This document shows positions 53,901 through 62,824 of a stretch of DNA of 64,000 nt, piece by piece. The stretch's first letter is position 1, and every line of letters begins with the position of its first letter. Source of the DNA: Arthrobacter dokdonellae. Lineage in GTDB: Bacteria > Actinomycetota > Actinomycetes > Actinomycetales > Micrococcaceae. The notes beneath the pieces were generated by a model. The model made no database searches and had not been told where the DNA came from. It saw nothing but the letters and a program-made list of their open reading frames with translations. The position numbers and the translations under genes were made by a program. The stretch covers positions 2,046,001 to 2,110,000 of the forward strand of contig NZ_CP029642.1 in the NCBI RefSeq assembly GCF_003268655.1, in the 5' to 3' direction.

Positions 53901-54649
53901 CCGCCACCACCATCGACAAGACGGCAAAGATCAGTGTCCGGGACCTGAAAAAGTCCTTCGGCACGAATGAAGTCCTCAAGGGCCTTGACGTGGACGTGGC
54001 CGAGGGTGAAGTGGTGTGCGTGATCGGCCCGTCGGGATCCGGCAAGTCCACGTTCCTGCGCTGTCTTAACAAGCTCGAGGACATCACGGGCGGCACCGTC
54101 TCGGTGGACGGGTTCGACCTCACCGACCCCAAGGTGGACCTGAACGCGGTGCGCCAGCACATTGGCATGGTCTTCCAGCACTTCAACCTGTTCCCGCACA
54201 TGAGCGTCATCCAAAACATCATGCTGGCCCCCGTGGAGCTGAAGAAGTTGGACAAGGCCGGTGCCCGCGCCAAGGGCATGGAACTGTTGAAGCGCGTGGG
54301 GCTCGCCGAAAAGGCCGACGCGCGCCCGGCATCGCTCTCCGGCGGGCAGAAGCAGCGCGTCGCCATTGCCCGCGCCCTGGCCATGAATCCGGGCATCATG
54401 CTCTTTGACGAGGCCACCAGCGCCCTTGACCCCGAAATGGTGGGGGAGGTGCTCCAGGTGATCCGCGACCTCGCGGCCGAGGGCATGACCATGGTGGTGG
54501 TCACGCACGAGATGGGCTTCGCCCGCGAGGTGGCCGACCGTGTCATCTTCATGGACGCCGGCGTCATCTGCGAGGAGGGCACGCCCGAGGCCATCTTCTC
54601 CCACGCGGAGCAGCCGCGTCTGCAGGACTTCCTGGCCAAGGTCCTCTAG
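53897..54649 (+). CDS. Polar amino-acid ABC transporter ATPase
   Basis: A 250-aa ATPase of the GlnQ type. Walker A is GPSGSGKST, the Q loop is [17 protein letters not shown], the signature is [15 protein letters not shown], Walker B is [16 protein letters not shown], and the H loop is [23 protein letters not shown]. It starts in an ATGA overlap with the fused binding/permease gene and must power that importer. Together the two genes form a complete transporter. A GC-rich hairpin follows the stop. Confidence 0.96.
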   Translation: MTATTIDKTAKISVRDLKKSFGTNEVLKGLDVDVAEGEVVCVIGPSGSGKSTFLRCLNKLEDITGGTVSVDGFDLTDPKVDLNAVRQHIGMVFQHFNLFPHMSVIQNIMLAPVELKKLDKAGARAKGMELLKRVGLAEKADARPASLSGGQKQRVAIARALAMNPGIMLFDEATSALDPEMVGEVLQVIRDLAAEGMTMVVVTHEMGFAREVADRVIFMDAGVICEEGTPEAIFSHAEQPRLQDFLAKVL

Positions 54650-54662
54650 CGCGCTCCCCAAC

Positions 54663-54690
54663 GGCGGCCGGCTGCTTGGCCGGCCGCCCT
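54663..54690 (+). terminator. Hairpin between the ABC operon and glutaminase
   Basis: GGCGGCCGGC and GGCCGGCCGCC flank a short TGCTT loop just after the ATPase stop. There is no long T run, so termination may be partial. Confidence 0.55.
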
Positions 54691-54739
54691 TATCCTTCCG
54701 CGCCTTCGACGGCGGCACAACAGTGAAAGCGGGCAGCTC

Positions 54740-55651
54740 ATGGACCTACAGGGCATTGTGGACGACATCGTCCACGAGGTCCGGCCCCTGCTGGGTGAAG
54801 GCGCCGTGGCGTCCTACATCCCCGGACTGGGCAGCGTTCCTGCGGACAACTTCGGCATGTGCGTGGCCATGTCCGACGGACCCGTCCACGGCTCCGGACA
54901 GTGGCAGGAGCCGTTCTCGATCCAAAGCATCTCCAAGGTGTTCTCGCTCGCCCTGGTCATGTCCTACGACTACGACTCCATCTGGAGGCGGGTGTTTCGC
55001 GAACCGTCAGGTACGCCCTTCAACTCCATGCTGCAGCTGGAGGCGGACAACGGGATCCCGCGCAACCCGTTCATTAACGCGGGCGCCATCGTGGTCACGG
55101 ACCGGCTCCTGACGCTGACGGGCGACGCCGCCCGCTCCGTCCGCGGCCTGCTGCGCAAGGAGTCGGGCAACCCGTCGGTCGACTTCGACGACGCCGTGGC
55201 CGCCTCCGAGGCGCAGCACGGGCACCGCAATTCAGCCATGGCGCACCTTTTGGCCAGCTACGGCAACCTGGAGAACCCGGTGGAGCTGGTGCTGGAAAAC
55301 TACTTCAACCAGTGCGCGTTGAGAATGTCCTGCGAGGACCTGGCCCTGGCCTCCCGTTTCCTGGCCCGCCATGGCGTTTCTTCCGGCGGCACGCCTTTCC
55401 TCAGCCCGAACCAGAGCAGGCGCGTCAACGCCGTCATGCTTACCTGCGGCACGTACGACGCGGCCGGCGAATTTGCCTACCGCGTCGGCCTTCCCGGCAA
55501 GAGCGGCGTGGGCGGGGGCATTGTGGCCATTGTTCCCGGACGCTGCGCCGTCGCTGTCTGGGGGCCCGCCCTGGGTCCCAACGGGAACTCCGTGGCAGGC
55601 ATCGCCGCCCTGGACGCCTTCACCACGCGCACTGGCTGGTCCATTTTCTGA
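54740..55651 (+). CDS. glsA: Glutaminase
   Basis: A 303-aa enzyme that hydrolyses L-glutamine to glutamate and ammonium, with a serine-dependent beta-lactamase-like fold. The Ser-x-x-Lys motif is S63-I-S-K66 in PFSIQSISKVFSLAL. FINAGAIVV, NLENPVELVLENYFNQCALRMSCEDLALASRFLARHG, VMLTCGTYDAAGEFAYRVGLPGKSGVGGGIVAIVPG and GNSVAGIAALD are family segments. Lying next to an amino-acid importer and glutamine synthetase genes, it probably lets the cell use imported glutamine as a nitrogen and carbon source. Confidence 0.95.
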   Translation: MDLQGIVDDIVHEVRPLLGEGAVASYIPGLGSVPADNFGMCVAMSDGPVHGSGQWQEPFSIQSISKVFSLALVMSYDYDSIWRRVFREPSGTPFNSMLQLEADNGIPRNPFINAGAIVVTDRLLTLTGDAARSVRGLLRKESGNPSVDFDDAVAASEAQHGHRNSAMAHLLASYGNLENPVELVLENYFNQCALRMSCEDLALASRFLARHGVSSGGTPFLSPNQSRRVNAVMLTCGTYDAAGEFAYRVGLPGKSGVGGGIVAIVPGRCAVAVWGPALGPNGNSVAGIAALDAFTTRTGWSIF

Positions 55652-55738
55652 CCCCGGCGGCACCGGTAGCGGCAGGCTCGGGACCGCAGCGGGTCAGGTT
55701 CCACCCGTTCGTCAATAAAGGTTGACCCTCGCCTCCGC

Positions 55739-55756
55739 TGTCAACTAATGTTGACA
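55739..55756 (+). promoter_or_regulatory. Palindromic operator upstream of the small HTH gene
   Basis: TGTCAAC, TAAT, GTTGACA form a perfect 7-4-7 inverted repeat 16 nt before the start of the HTH gene; another GTTGAC half-site is at about 55721. It is a candidate autoregulatory site. Confidence 0.55.
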
Positions 55757-55772
55757 TGTGGAGGTGGTGACA

Positions 55773-55973
55773 GTGAAAACACTGCTGGGCAACATGGACG
55801 GCAAGGGGCCGGCGGAGGCGCTTGGCGCAGTCGCCGAGGCGCGCAGGCAGCTTGCCCGGACGGAGTCCGAAATGGTGGCCCGTGCGCGGTCGGCGGGCCT
55901 GTCCTGGGAGGCCATCGCCCTCTGCCTGGGCGTCAGCAAGCAGGCCGTCCACAAAAAGTACGGCAAGCGGTAG
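55773..55973 (+). CDS. Small helix-turn-helix protein
   Basis: A 66-aa protein. The first half is helical (AEALGAVAEARRQLARTESEMVARARSAG). The second half is a clear helix-turn-helix, LSWEAIALCLGVSKQAVHKKYG, ending in Lys/Arg. GGAGGTGG lies 6 nt before the GTG at 55773; a GTG at 55758 would add five residues. It resembles small actinobacterial HTH proteins of the kind that bind their own promoter, and a perfect palindrome lies just upstream. It converges with glnA1 across a long imperfect hairpin. Target genes are unknown. Confidence 0.85.
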   Translation: MKTLLGNMDGKGPAEALGAVAEARRQLARTESEMVARARSAGLSWEAIALCLGVSKQAVHKKYGKR

Positions 55974-56017
55974 GGGAGTGACGGGCTGCGTCGGCGCCGC
56001 CGTCGTGCCTTAAACAA

Positions 56018-56084
56018 CGACGGCGTGCCATGCCGGAGGGGACGTATGAAGGTCACACGCCCCGCCGGCATTGGCACGCCGTCG
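56018..56084. terminator. Long hairpin between the convergent HTH gene and glnA1
   Basis: CGACGGCGTGCC and GGCACGCCGTCG pair, and the stem extends to 19 bp with one bulge, around a 28-nt loop. Its position between converging genes suggests a bidirectional terminator. Confidence 0.7.
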
Positions 56085-56112
56085 AAGGGCAGCCAGCGGC
56101 AGCTAGGGCTGG

Positions 56113-57537
56113 CTAGCAGCCGTAGTAGAGCTCAAACTCGTAGGGGTTTGGGCGCAGCTGCAGGGGCTTGATCTCGTATTCGCGCTTGTATTCGATCCAG
56201 GTGTCGATAAGGTCCTGGGTGAACACGCCGCCGGCCTGCAGGAACTCGTTGTCGTTCTCCAAGGCGGTGAGGGCCTCCTCGAGCGACTCCGGGGCCTTGG
56301 GGATGTCCTTGGCTTCTTCCGGGGGCAGCTCGTACAGGTCCTTGTCGATGGGAGCCGGGGGTTCGATCCGGTTCTTGATGCCGTCAAGGCCGGCCATCAG
56401 CTGGGCGGAGAACGCCAGGTACGGATTGGAGGAAGGATCCGGCGCGCGGAACTCGAGGCGCTTGGCCTTCGGGTTGGAACCGGTGATCGGGATGCGGATG
56501 CCGGCGGAGCGGTTGCCCTGTGAATACACCATGTTGACTGGCGCCTCAAAGCCCTTGACCAGGCGGCGGTAGGAATTCACCGTCGGGTTTGTGAACGCGA
56601 GCACCGCCGAGGAGTGCTTGAGCAGGCCGCCAATGTACCAGCGGGCCAGGTCGGAAAGGCCGGCATAACCCTTCTCGTCGTAGAACAGCGGTGCGCCGTT
56701 GCTCCACAGCGACTGGTGGCAGTGCATTCCGGAGCCGTTGTCGCCAAAGACGGGCTTGGGCATGAACGTCACCGACTTGCCCCAGGCCCAGGCCGTGTTC
56801 TTGATGACGTACTTGAACTTTTGCAGGTCGTCCGCGGAGTGCACCAGCGTGTTGAAGGTGTAGTTGATCTCGGCCTGTCCCGGCGCGCCGACCTCGTGGT
56901 GGGATCGCTCAACGGCCAGGCCGGCGTTGTCCAGTTCGATACACATGGCGTCGCGGAGGTCGGCCTGGTGGTCGATGGGTGCCACGGGGAAGTAGCCGCC
57001 CTTGACGGGGGTCTTGTAGCCGAGGTTGCCTCCCTCTTCCTTCCGGCCCGTGTTCCAGTTGGCCTCTTCGGAATCGATCTTGTAAAAGGAGCCCTGTGGA
57101 GAGGATTCGTACTGGACGTTGTCGAAGACAAAGAATTCGGCTTCGGCGCCGAAGAAGGCGGTGTCGGCGATGCCGGTGGACGCCAGATACGCCTCGGCCT
57201 TTTCGGCCACGCCGCGGGGGTCGCGGTGGTACGGGTCTCCGGTTCGCGGGTTCACGATGGAAAAGTTCAGTGCCAGGGTCTTCTCCAGGCGGAACGTATC
57301 CACAAAGGCGGTCGTGGGGTCCGGGATGAGCTGCATGTCGGATTCGGCGATGCCCTGAAAACCGCGGATGGAGGAGCCGTCGAACAGCTGGCCGTGGACA
57401 AAGAAGTCGAGGTCCACCGTCTTTGCGGGCACATTGAAGTGCTGCTGGACACCGGGCAGGTCGGTGAATCGGATGTCGATGAATTTCACATCTTCGTCCT
57501 TGATGAACTGGAGGACTTCTTCCGCGTTCTTGAACAT
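56113..57537 (-). CDS. glnA: Glutamine synthetase type I (main assimilatory enzyme)
   Basis: A 474-aa dodecameric ligase that makes glutamine from glutamate, ammonium and [96 protein letters not shown] and [27 protein letters not shown] are catalytic and nucleotide-site segments. The loop [11 protein letters not shown] carries the Tyr that GlnE modifies with AMP, so this is the GlnE target. AAGGAG precedes the ATG at 57537. Reading is on the minus strand, away from the RDD gene. Confidence 0.97.
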   Translation of the reverse strand: MFKNAEEVLQFIKDEDVKFIDIRFTDLPGVQQHFNVPAKTVDLDFFVHGQLFDGSSIRGFQGIAESDMQLIPDPTTAFVDTFRLEKTLALNFSIVNPRTGDPYHRDPRGVAEKAEAYLASTGIADTAFFGAEAEFFVFDNVQYESSPQGSFYKIDSEEANWNTGRKEEGGNLGYKTPVKGGYFPVAPIDHQADLRDAMCIELDNAGLAVERSHHEVGAPGQAEINYTFNTLVHSADDLQKFKYVIKNTAWAWGKSVTFMPKPVFGDNGSGMHCHQSLWSNGAPLFYDEKGYAGLSDLARWYIGGLLKHSSAVLAFTNPTVNSYRRLVKGFEAPVNMVYSQGNRSAGIRIPITGSNPKAKRLEFRAPDPSSNPYLAFSAQLMAGLDGIKNRIEPPAPIDKDLYELPPEEAKDIPKAPESLEEALTALENDNEFLQAGGVFTQDLIDTWIEYKREYEIKPLQLRPNPYEFELYYGC

Positions 57538-57708
57538 CTACGCTCCTTGGCGTTCTGGATTCCGGTCGAACGGGTTCGACCATGGGTGCTGTACGCAACT
57601 GACAAAAGACTATGTCGATGCCGTTACTCAAGGGTGTCGGAAATGTTTCCGGCACGTTACAACCACCCCGGCGGGCAACCCGTGAGTACACCGGCGCTCA
57701 CCACCGGT

Positions 57709-57714
57709 AGGCTG
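57709..57714 (+). promoter_or_regulatory. -10 element of the RDD-family gene (leaderless)
   Basis: TAGGCT stands 5 nt before the GTG at 57720; GGAGG within the spacer is too close to the start to act as a ribosome site. Confidence 0.5.
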
Positions 57715-57719
57715 GAGGG

Positions 57720-58157
57720 GTGGTAGATCGTAAAGACATCGGGTCCTGGCTCAGCGGGCCGGACACTTCCAATATATCCAAATACCCGGGCGAACGCTTG
57801 GGCCTGCCCGAATCCGGGCGCGGCTCCATGGCCCGCGCCGGGCGGCGGATACTCGCGATCTGCCTTGACTGGGGCCTGTGCTACCTGATTGCGGCGGCAT
57901 TTTTCCACACCAACTCCATGGCCATCCTGGGCATTTTCGCCGTTGAACAAATGGTTCTCGTGGGGACCCTCGGCTATAGCGTGGGCCACAGGATCGCGGG
58001 CATCGCCGTCCAGAGGCTCGACGGCGCCCCTGCCGGCCTGCTGGCCGGCGTGGTCCGCACAGTGCTCCTGTGCCTTCTCATTCCGGCCGTCATCGCCGAC
58101 GCCGACCAACGCGGCCTGCACGACCGCGCGATGAAAACGATCCTGGTCCGGCGCTGA
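57720..58157 (+). CDS. RDD-family membrane protein
   Basis: A 145-aa small membrane protein. The RDD-type start is GSMARAGRRILAICLDWGLCYLIAAAFF, with Arg/Asp in the first hydrophobic segment, followed by MAILGIFAVEQMVLVGTLGYSVGHRIAGIAVQRLDG and LAGVVRTVLLCLLIPAVIADADQRGLHDRAMKTILV. The syntenic M. tuberculosis gene (Rv2219A) lies in the same place. Function is unknown; transport or lipid roles have been suggested for relatives. It is divergent from glnA1 and converges with the DUF4191 gene. Confidence 0.88.
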   Translation: MVDRKDIGSWLSGPDTSNISKYPGERLGLPESGRGSMARAGRRILAICLDWGLCYLIAAAFFHTNSMAILGIFAVEQMVLVGTLGYSVGHRIAGIAVQRLDGAPAGLLAGVVRTVLLCLLIPAVIADADQRGLHDRAMKTILVRR

Positions 58158-58255
58158 CGGATTCCCTTATTGCCGCCAGCGTGGATTCTCTGCGGGGGCG
58201 GGGCTGAAGGATTGCGGCGTGGCCCGGCCCTCGCTTCGTCCCAGGCTGTGGAATG

Positions 58256-58305
58256 CAGGAAGGCCCGTCCTGGCGTCCGGATGGACGCGGGAACGGGCCT
58301 TCCTG
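58256..58305. terminator. Hairpin between convergent RDD and DUF4191 genes
   Basis: CAGGAAGGCCCGT and ACGGGCCTTCCTG are perfect 13-bp arms, with an inner GCGTCC/GGACGC stem. It can serve both converging genes. Confidence 0.7.
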
Positions 58306-58328
58306 CCGGAGCGTGACGCGGCGCCTTC

Positions 58329-59099
58329 CTACCGGCCGCGTGCTGCCTTGCGGTCGGGGCGAGCCTTGTAGGGGTCGATGCCCTTGGGGATGGGCAGCTT
58401 GTTGCCCATGGAGGAGATGCGCTTGTTGACGGCCCCGACCTCGACCTTGGTCAGTTCGCCCTTGAGCTTGTTCATCTTCTTCGTCAACTTGGCAATGGGC
58501 ACCTGGCCGTCGCCCTTGCCGGTCTCTATCACCGTGATGGCGACGTTGGGCAGAATGCGGGTCAGGCGGCGTCGTTCGGCATCCACCAGGCCCTTGACGC
58601 GCGTGGACGGACCTTCGGTGACCAGAACGATGCCTGCCTTACCGATGGCGCGGAACACCACGTCCTGGGTGCGCGGGTTCACGGCGGCGGGCTGCTCGTC
58701 AAAGATCCAGCCCTTCTTCAGGGAGCTCAGGGCCGCGCCGGCGGCCCCGGGCTTGCCTTCAATCTGGGCATAGGCGGCTCGTTCGGCGCGGCGGGACATC
58801 AACAGGAGCGCGCCAAGCAGGCCCAGCGGGATGCCGATCAGCAGGCCGTTGATCCAGGAGTGCGGGGGAACCAGCAGGGACACGAGCAGCGCGACCAGGA
58901 TCACGCCGAAGAAGATGCCCAGCATGAGCCAGGTGACCATGGGGTCGTGGCGGCGGGTCATCTTGAAGATGTCCACCATCTGCTTGAGGCGGCCGGGCTT
59001 CTTCTCCTTCTTCTTCGCACCGTCCTTCGGGGCGCGGTTGAAGAGTGAGCGCTTCGGCTTGTCGGCGGCGGCGTGTGCTGAGTCAGTGGATTTGGCCAT
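58329..59099 (-). CDS. DUF4191 membrane protein
   Basis: A 256-aa protein of a family restricted to Actinobacteria and usually next to lipA. A Lys-rich cytoplasmic head (GAKKKEKKPGRLKQMVDIFKMTRRHDP) is followed by two membrane spans (MVTWLMLGIFFGVILVALLVSLLVP and WINGLLIGIPLGLLGALLLM), then a soluble domain (GWIFDEQPAAVNPRTQDVVFRAIGKAGIVLVTEGPSTRVKGLVDAERRRLTRILPNVAI). It corresponds by position to Rv2219. Function is unknown, but constant linkage to lipA/lipB suggests a connection to lipoylation or the membrane. Confidence 0.9.
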   Translation of the reverse strand: MAKSTDSAHAAADKPKRSLFNRAPKDGAKKKEKKPGRLKQMVDIFKMTRRHDPMVTWLMLGIFFGVILVALLVSLLVPPHSWINGLLIGIPLGLLGALLLMSRRAERAAYAQIEGKPGAAGAALSSLKKGWIFDEQPAAVNPRTQDVVFRAIGKAGIVLVTEGPSTRVKGLVDAERRRLTRILPNVAITVIETGKGDGQVPIAKLTKKMNKLKGELTKVEVGAVNKRISSMGNKLPIPKGIDPYKARPDRKAARGR

Positions 59100-59203
59100 A
59101 GTACGTCAATTCTAGCGGGTGTTGGGCATGTTCGGTGCGCAGAGGAACCGCCGGGCTGCCCGTGGGCGGACCGGCGGAATGCGGCTGGGAGAATGCGGGC
59201 GGG

Positions 59204-60220
59204 CTAGTGTGCGGCGATGAGGGAGGCGGCTTCCTGGCGGGTGTGTCCGGAGTCCTCGATGCCTTCGGCGATGTGGGCGAGGTGTTCGGGGATGTCGCGG
59301 CCCTTTTTGCGCATGGCCGTGGCCCACAGGCGCCCGGCCCGGTAGGAGGAACGCACCAGGGGGCCGGACATGACGCCCAGGAAACCGATCTCCTCGGCCT
59401 CTTCGGAGAGTTCCAGGAATTCCTGCGGCTTGACCCAGCGGTCCACGGGCAGGTGCCGTTCGGAGGGGCGCAGGTACTGGGTGATCGTGATCAGGTCGGT
59501 CCCGGCGTCGTGCAGGTCCTGCAGGGCGGTGGAGATTTCGGCCCGGGTCTCGCCCATGCCCAGGATCAGGTTGGACTTGGTGACCATCCCGTGGTCCCGG
59601 CCCTGGGTGAGGACGTCCAGGGAGCGGTCGTAGCGGAAGGCCGGGCGGATGCGCTTGAAGATCCGCGGGACGGTCTCCACGTTGTGGGCGAACACCTCCG
59701 GGGCGGAGTCGCAGATCGCCTTGATGTGCCCGGGCTTGCCGGAGAAGTCCGGGATGAGCAGCTCCACGCCCGTGTTCGGGTTCAGCTCGTGGATCTTGCG
59801 CACCGTTTCGGCGTAGAGCCACACGCCCTCATCGGCCAGGTCGTCGCGGGCCACCCCGGTCACGGTCGCGTAGCGCAGGTTCATCTGCACCACGGACCGG
59901 GCGACCTTGGTGGGCTCGAACCTGTCGATCGGGGAGGGCCTGCCCGTGTCGATCTGGCAGAAATCACAGCGGCGGGTGCATTCGGAGCCGCCGATGAGGA
60001 ACGTGGCCTCCCGGTCCTCCCAGCACTCGAAGATGTTCGGGCAGCCGGCCTCCTCGCACACCGTGTGCAGGCCCTGGCCCTTGACCAGGTTCTTCATCGC
60101 AATGTACTCCGGGCCCATCTCGACCTTGGCCTTCATCCATTCCGGCTTGCGCTCCACCGGCACGGCCGCGTTGCGCTGCTCAATCCGCAACATCTTCCGA
60201 CCCTCGGGTGCCAGCGTCAC
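59204..60220 (-). CDS. lipA: Lipoyl synthase
   Basis: A 338-aa radical-SAM enzyme that inserts two sulphurs into protein-bound octanoyl groups. The auxiliary cluster is Cys55, Cys60, Cys66 ([15 protein letters not shown]) and the radical-SAM cluster Cys81, Cys85, Cys88 ([12 protein letters not shown]). [37 protein letters not shown] and [12 protein letters not shown] are family segments. It overlaps lipB by 4 nt (GTGA), so the two are translationally coupled. Confidence 0.97.
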   Translation of the reverse strand: MTLAPEGRKMLRIEQRNAAVPVERKPEWMKAKVEMGPEYIAMKNLVKGQGLHTVCEEAGCPNIFECWEDREATFLIGGSECTRRCDFCQIDTGRPSPIDRFEPTKVARSVVQMNLRYATVTGVARDDLADEGVWLYAETVRKIHELNPNTGVELLIPDFSGKPGHIKAICDSAPEVFAHNVETVPRIFKRIRPAFRYDRSLDVLTQGRDHGMVTKSNLILGMGETRAEISTALQDLHDAGTDLITITQYLRPSERHLPVDRWVKPQEFLELSEEAEEIGFLGVMSGPLVRSSYRAGRLWATAMRKKGRDIPEHLAHIAEGIEDSGHTRQEAASLIAAH

Positions 60221-60942
60221 AGGAGTGCTCCTTCCGCCGGGCTGTGCTCAGGGGAGCCGGCTGCAGTTTTAAGTTCGGGAAGCGCCGGGGCCGGCTTGAC
60301 GACAAGCGGGGCCAAAAGGCGGGTGGCCGCAGCCTTCAGGACGGGAACCAGGTCCGCGGGAGCGACGTCGACGCCGGTTTCGGCAGCAATGGTGGTGGTG
60401 CCGGCGTCGGTGATGCCGCAGGCGATGATCTGGGCGTAGGGCGCAAGGTCGTTGTTCGCGTTGATGGCGATGCCGTGCATGGTCACGCCCTCGTGGACCC
60501 GGATGCCGATGGCGGCGATCTTCCGGTCGGGGCCCAAGTCGTCGGCCGGCAGCCAAATGCCGGCCCGGCCGTGGACCCGGACGCCGGCCACGCCAAAGGC
60601 GGCCAGCGTTTCAATGATGATTTCTTCCAGCGTGGTGACATATTCGCGGATCCCATGGGCATCCTGCAGCTTCAGGATGGGGTAGGCGACCAGCTGGCCG
60701 GGGCCGTGCCATGTCAGCTTTCCGCCGCGGTCCACGTTGATGACCGGGGTGCCGTCGAAAGGACGTTCGTGATCTTCGGTGCGTTTTCCAGCCGTGTAGA
60801 CAGCGGAATGTTCGAGCAGCAGCACCGTGTTTCCCGCAGTGCCGGCGACGACGGCGTCGTGAACGGTGCGTTGTTGGTCCCAGGCGCCGCTATAGTCGAC
60901 AAAATCCGGGGCAAAACCGACCTCTGTGAACTCAACAGTCAT
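60217..60942 (-). CDS. lipB: Octanoyl-[acyl-carrier protein]:protein transferase
   Basis: A 241-aa octanoyltransferase that moves octanoate from ACP to lipoyl domains, the step before Lip[77 protein letters not shown] and the catalytic Cys in [14 protein letters not shown] are visible. It is first in the lipB-lipA pair. A TAAACT hexamer ends 7 nt before the ATG at 60942, suggesting a leaderless transcript. Confidence 0.96.
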   Translation of the reverse strand: MTVEFTEVGFAPDFVDYSGAWDQQRTVHDAVVAGTAGNTVLLLEHSAVYTAGKRTEDHERPFDGTPVINVDRGGKLTWHGPGQLVAYPILKLQDAHGIREYVTTLEEIIIETLAAFGVAGVRVHGRAGIWLPADDLGPDRKIAAIGIRVHEGVTMHGIAINANNDLAPYAQIIACGITDAGTTTIAAETGVDVAPADLVPVLKAAATRLLAPLVVKPAPALPELKTAAGSPEHSPAEGALL

Positions 60943-60949
60943 GTACGCC

Positions 60950-60955
60950 AGTTTA
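60950..60955 (-). promoter_or_regulatory. -10 element of lipB (leaderless)
   Basis: TAAACT on the minus strand with a 7-nt spacer (GGCGTAC) to the ATG at 60942. Confidence 0.5.
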
Positions 60956-61057
60956 GGGGACGAACGTACTTCGTCTAAATCGCCTAGAAACGCGGATGTG
61001 CTCCGTGCCTGTGGATAACTTTCGGCAAGGTTCGCGAAAAGGGACTATCACTGACCT

Positions 61058-62815
61058 ATGGATGCAAACAGGGTCGAGGCGCGCCAGGGGCAGCCCCCTG
61101 TCCTGGACGGGTTCGATGCCGTGCGCCGGCTGGGCGGCGGCGCCCAGGCGGAGGTCTGGCTGGTCCGGCCGGTGGACGGGGGCGCGCCGTTGGCGGCCAA
61201 GTGCTTTGCTGCGGCCGGGGAAGGCCTCTCCGGGCTGACGGCGGCAACACGTCACAATGAAACGGAGATCACACAAGAGTGGCGGATCCTGGCCCATTAT
61301 GACCACGAGCACTTGGTGCGCATGCACGGGCTGGTCCGGCTGGGTGGACCGTGGCAGGGAGGGTCGGCGCTGCTGATGGACTATGCAGCCGGAGGCTCCG
61401 TCCGGGACATGGTGGCGGCCCGCGGGCCGTTGTCCGTGGGCGAGTGCGTCACCGTCCTGACGCCGTTAGGAAAGGTGTTGTCATATCTGCACGGGCGCGG
61501 CGTGGTCCATGGGGACGTGGCACCCGGCAACGTGCTGCTGACCGCACTCGGAAAGCCTGTCCTGGGGGACCTCGGGCTTGCCCGTCTCGCGGTCCAGCCG
61601 CACGGACGCGATGCGGGCACGCCGGGCTTCTTCTGCCTGATGGACGACGTCGTGTCCCCGGCCTCCGACGTCTACGCGATGGCCGCCGTGGGCTGGTTTG
61701 CCCTGACGGGACACGCGCCGGCAGCCACCCGGGACAGGATGCCATTGGGCATGTATGCGCGCGAGGTGCCCGACGAACTCGCCGCCGCCCTCGAGGCGGG
61801 CCTTGCCGAGGACGCGGCCCAACGCCCGACCGCGGCCGAGCTGGCCCAGGCGGTCTTCCGCAGCGCCCGGGCCGAACCCCTGGCCCTGGCGCAATCGGTG
61901 CATCCGAGCGTGTTGCCGGAACTGCTCACCCGGCGCGACGTCCGCGCACCGGCGCAGGGGCTGTTCTGGCCGCTGCTGCGCAGGCGCAGGTTGCGCTTAG
62001 CCCGACCGGGACGCCGGCAGGGCCGTTCATGGCCGGGGGACCGGCGAAGCGGACAGCGGCGTGGCGGCGGGTCGGCCGGTGGGCACCTGGTGATGCCATA
62101 CGTGGTGGCGGCGGCCGCCGTTGCCTTGGCCGGCGCGGGTTTCGCCGGGTGGCACGTGACGGCCGGAAGCGGGGCAGCCGCCGACTCCCGGTCGCCGGCG
62201 GCCGCATCAGCACCGGCCACCACGTCCGCCACGGCCGCGGTGGGCGGCGCTTCGGCCGCCGAGTCCGCCGAGCCTGCCGGCAAGCAGGCCGCAGCCGCGG
62301 GGAAGCGGCTGGCGGACTCGACTTCACGGAATGCGGCCGTGCTGGCGTCGCTGGGGCCGCAGGCCGTGAAGATTCCCGAGCAGGTCCGGGACGGTCTCAT
62401 GTCGGACGCGCCGGAGACGGCCCTGGCGGCCCTGGGCTGGGTGCGGTCCTATGCCCTGTCCACTGCGGACCGTGGACTGTTGGAGACGGTGAATGCGGCG
62501 GGGTCCCCGGCCATGGCAGCCGACGCGAAGGTGGTCAGTGCGCTGGCCGGCGCGGGTCATTCGTTCACCGGGCTCGACACTACAATCTCCGGGGTTGCCG
62601 TCGCCAAGGAGCAGCTTGTCTCGGGTGGATCCGATGCCCCGTACGCCGCGGTCACGGTGTCGGCCACCGTCACGACAAGCGCCTTTGCGGAACAGGATGC
62701 CCGGGGCGCCGTGGTGTACGCCCAGCCGCGTGAACAGCAGCAGCGGCTCCTCATTGTCCTGGTCCAGGCCGGTTCGCGGTGGGTGGTCCAGCAGATACTT
62801 CCGGGCGGTGGCTAA
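61058..62815 (+). CDS. Membrane Ser/Thr kinase with atypical HGD and DLG motifs
   Basis: A 585-aa kinase-fold protein. The Gly loop is LGGGAQAEVWLV, Lys48 is in AAKCF, and the catalytic loop reads VVHGDVAPGNVLL (HGD at 151-153 instead of HRD, Asn158 present). The metal motif is DLG (171-173) instead of DFG. GTPGFFCLMDDVVSPASDVYAMAAVGW takes the place of the usual activation segment and APE. A basic linker leads to one membrane span (about 346-368, MPYVVAAAAVALAGAGFAGW). The roughly 215-residue outer part is Ala-rich and ends in a folded domain (VAVTVSATVTT, LLIVLVQAGSRWVVQQILP). It may be active, since Lys, both Asp and Asn remain. The role is unknown. Confidence 0.85.
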   Translation: MDANRVEARQGQPPVLDGFDAVRRLGGGAQAEVWLVRPVDGGAPLAAKCFAAAGEGLSGLTAATRHNETEITQEWRILAHYDHEHLVRMHGLVRLGGPWQGGSALLMDYAAGGSVRDMVAARGPLSVGECVTVLTPLGKVLSYLHGRGVVHGDVAPGNVLLTALGKPVLGDLGLARLAVQPHGRDAGTPGFFCLMDDVVSPASDVYAMAAVGWFALTGHAPAATRDRMPLGMYAREVPDELAAALEAGLAEDAAQRPTAAELAQAVFRSARAEPLALAQSVHPSVLPELLTRRDVRAPAQGLFWPLLRRRRLRLARPGRRQGRSWPGDRRSGQRRGGGSAGGHLVMPYVVAAAAVALAGAGFAGWHVTAGSGAAADSRSPAAASAPATTSATAAVGGASAAESAEPAGKQAAAAGKRLADSTSRNAAVLASLGPQAVKIPEQVRDGLMSDAPETALAALGWVRSYALSTADRGLLETVNAAGSPAMAADAKVVSALAGAGHSFTGLDTTISGVAVAKEQLVSGGSDAPYAAVTVSATVTTSAFAEQDARGAVVYAQPREQQQRLLIVLVQAGSRWVVQQILPGGG

Positions 62816-62818
62816 GAT
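62813..62818 (+). promoter_or_regulatory. -10 element of the Tricorn-type protease gene (leaderless)
   Basis: TAAGAT overlaps the stop of the kinase gene; the spacer ACGTAA leads to the ATG at 62825. Confidence 0.5.
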
Positions 62819-62824
62819 ACGTAA

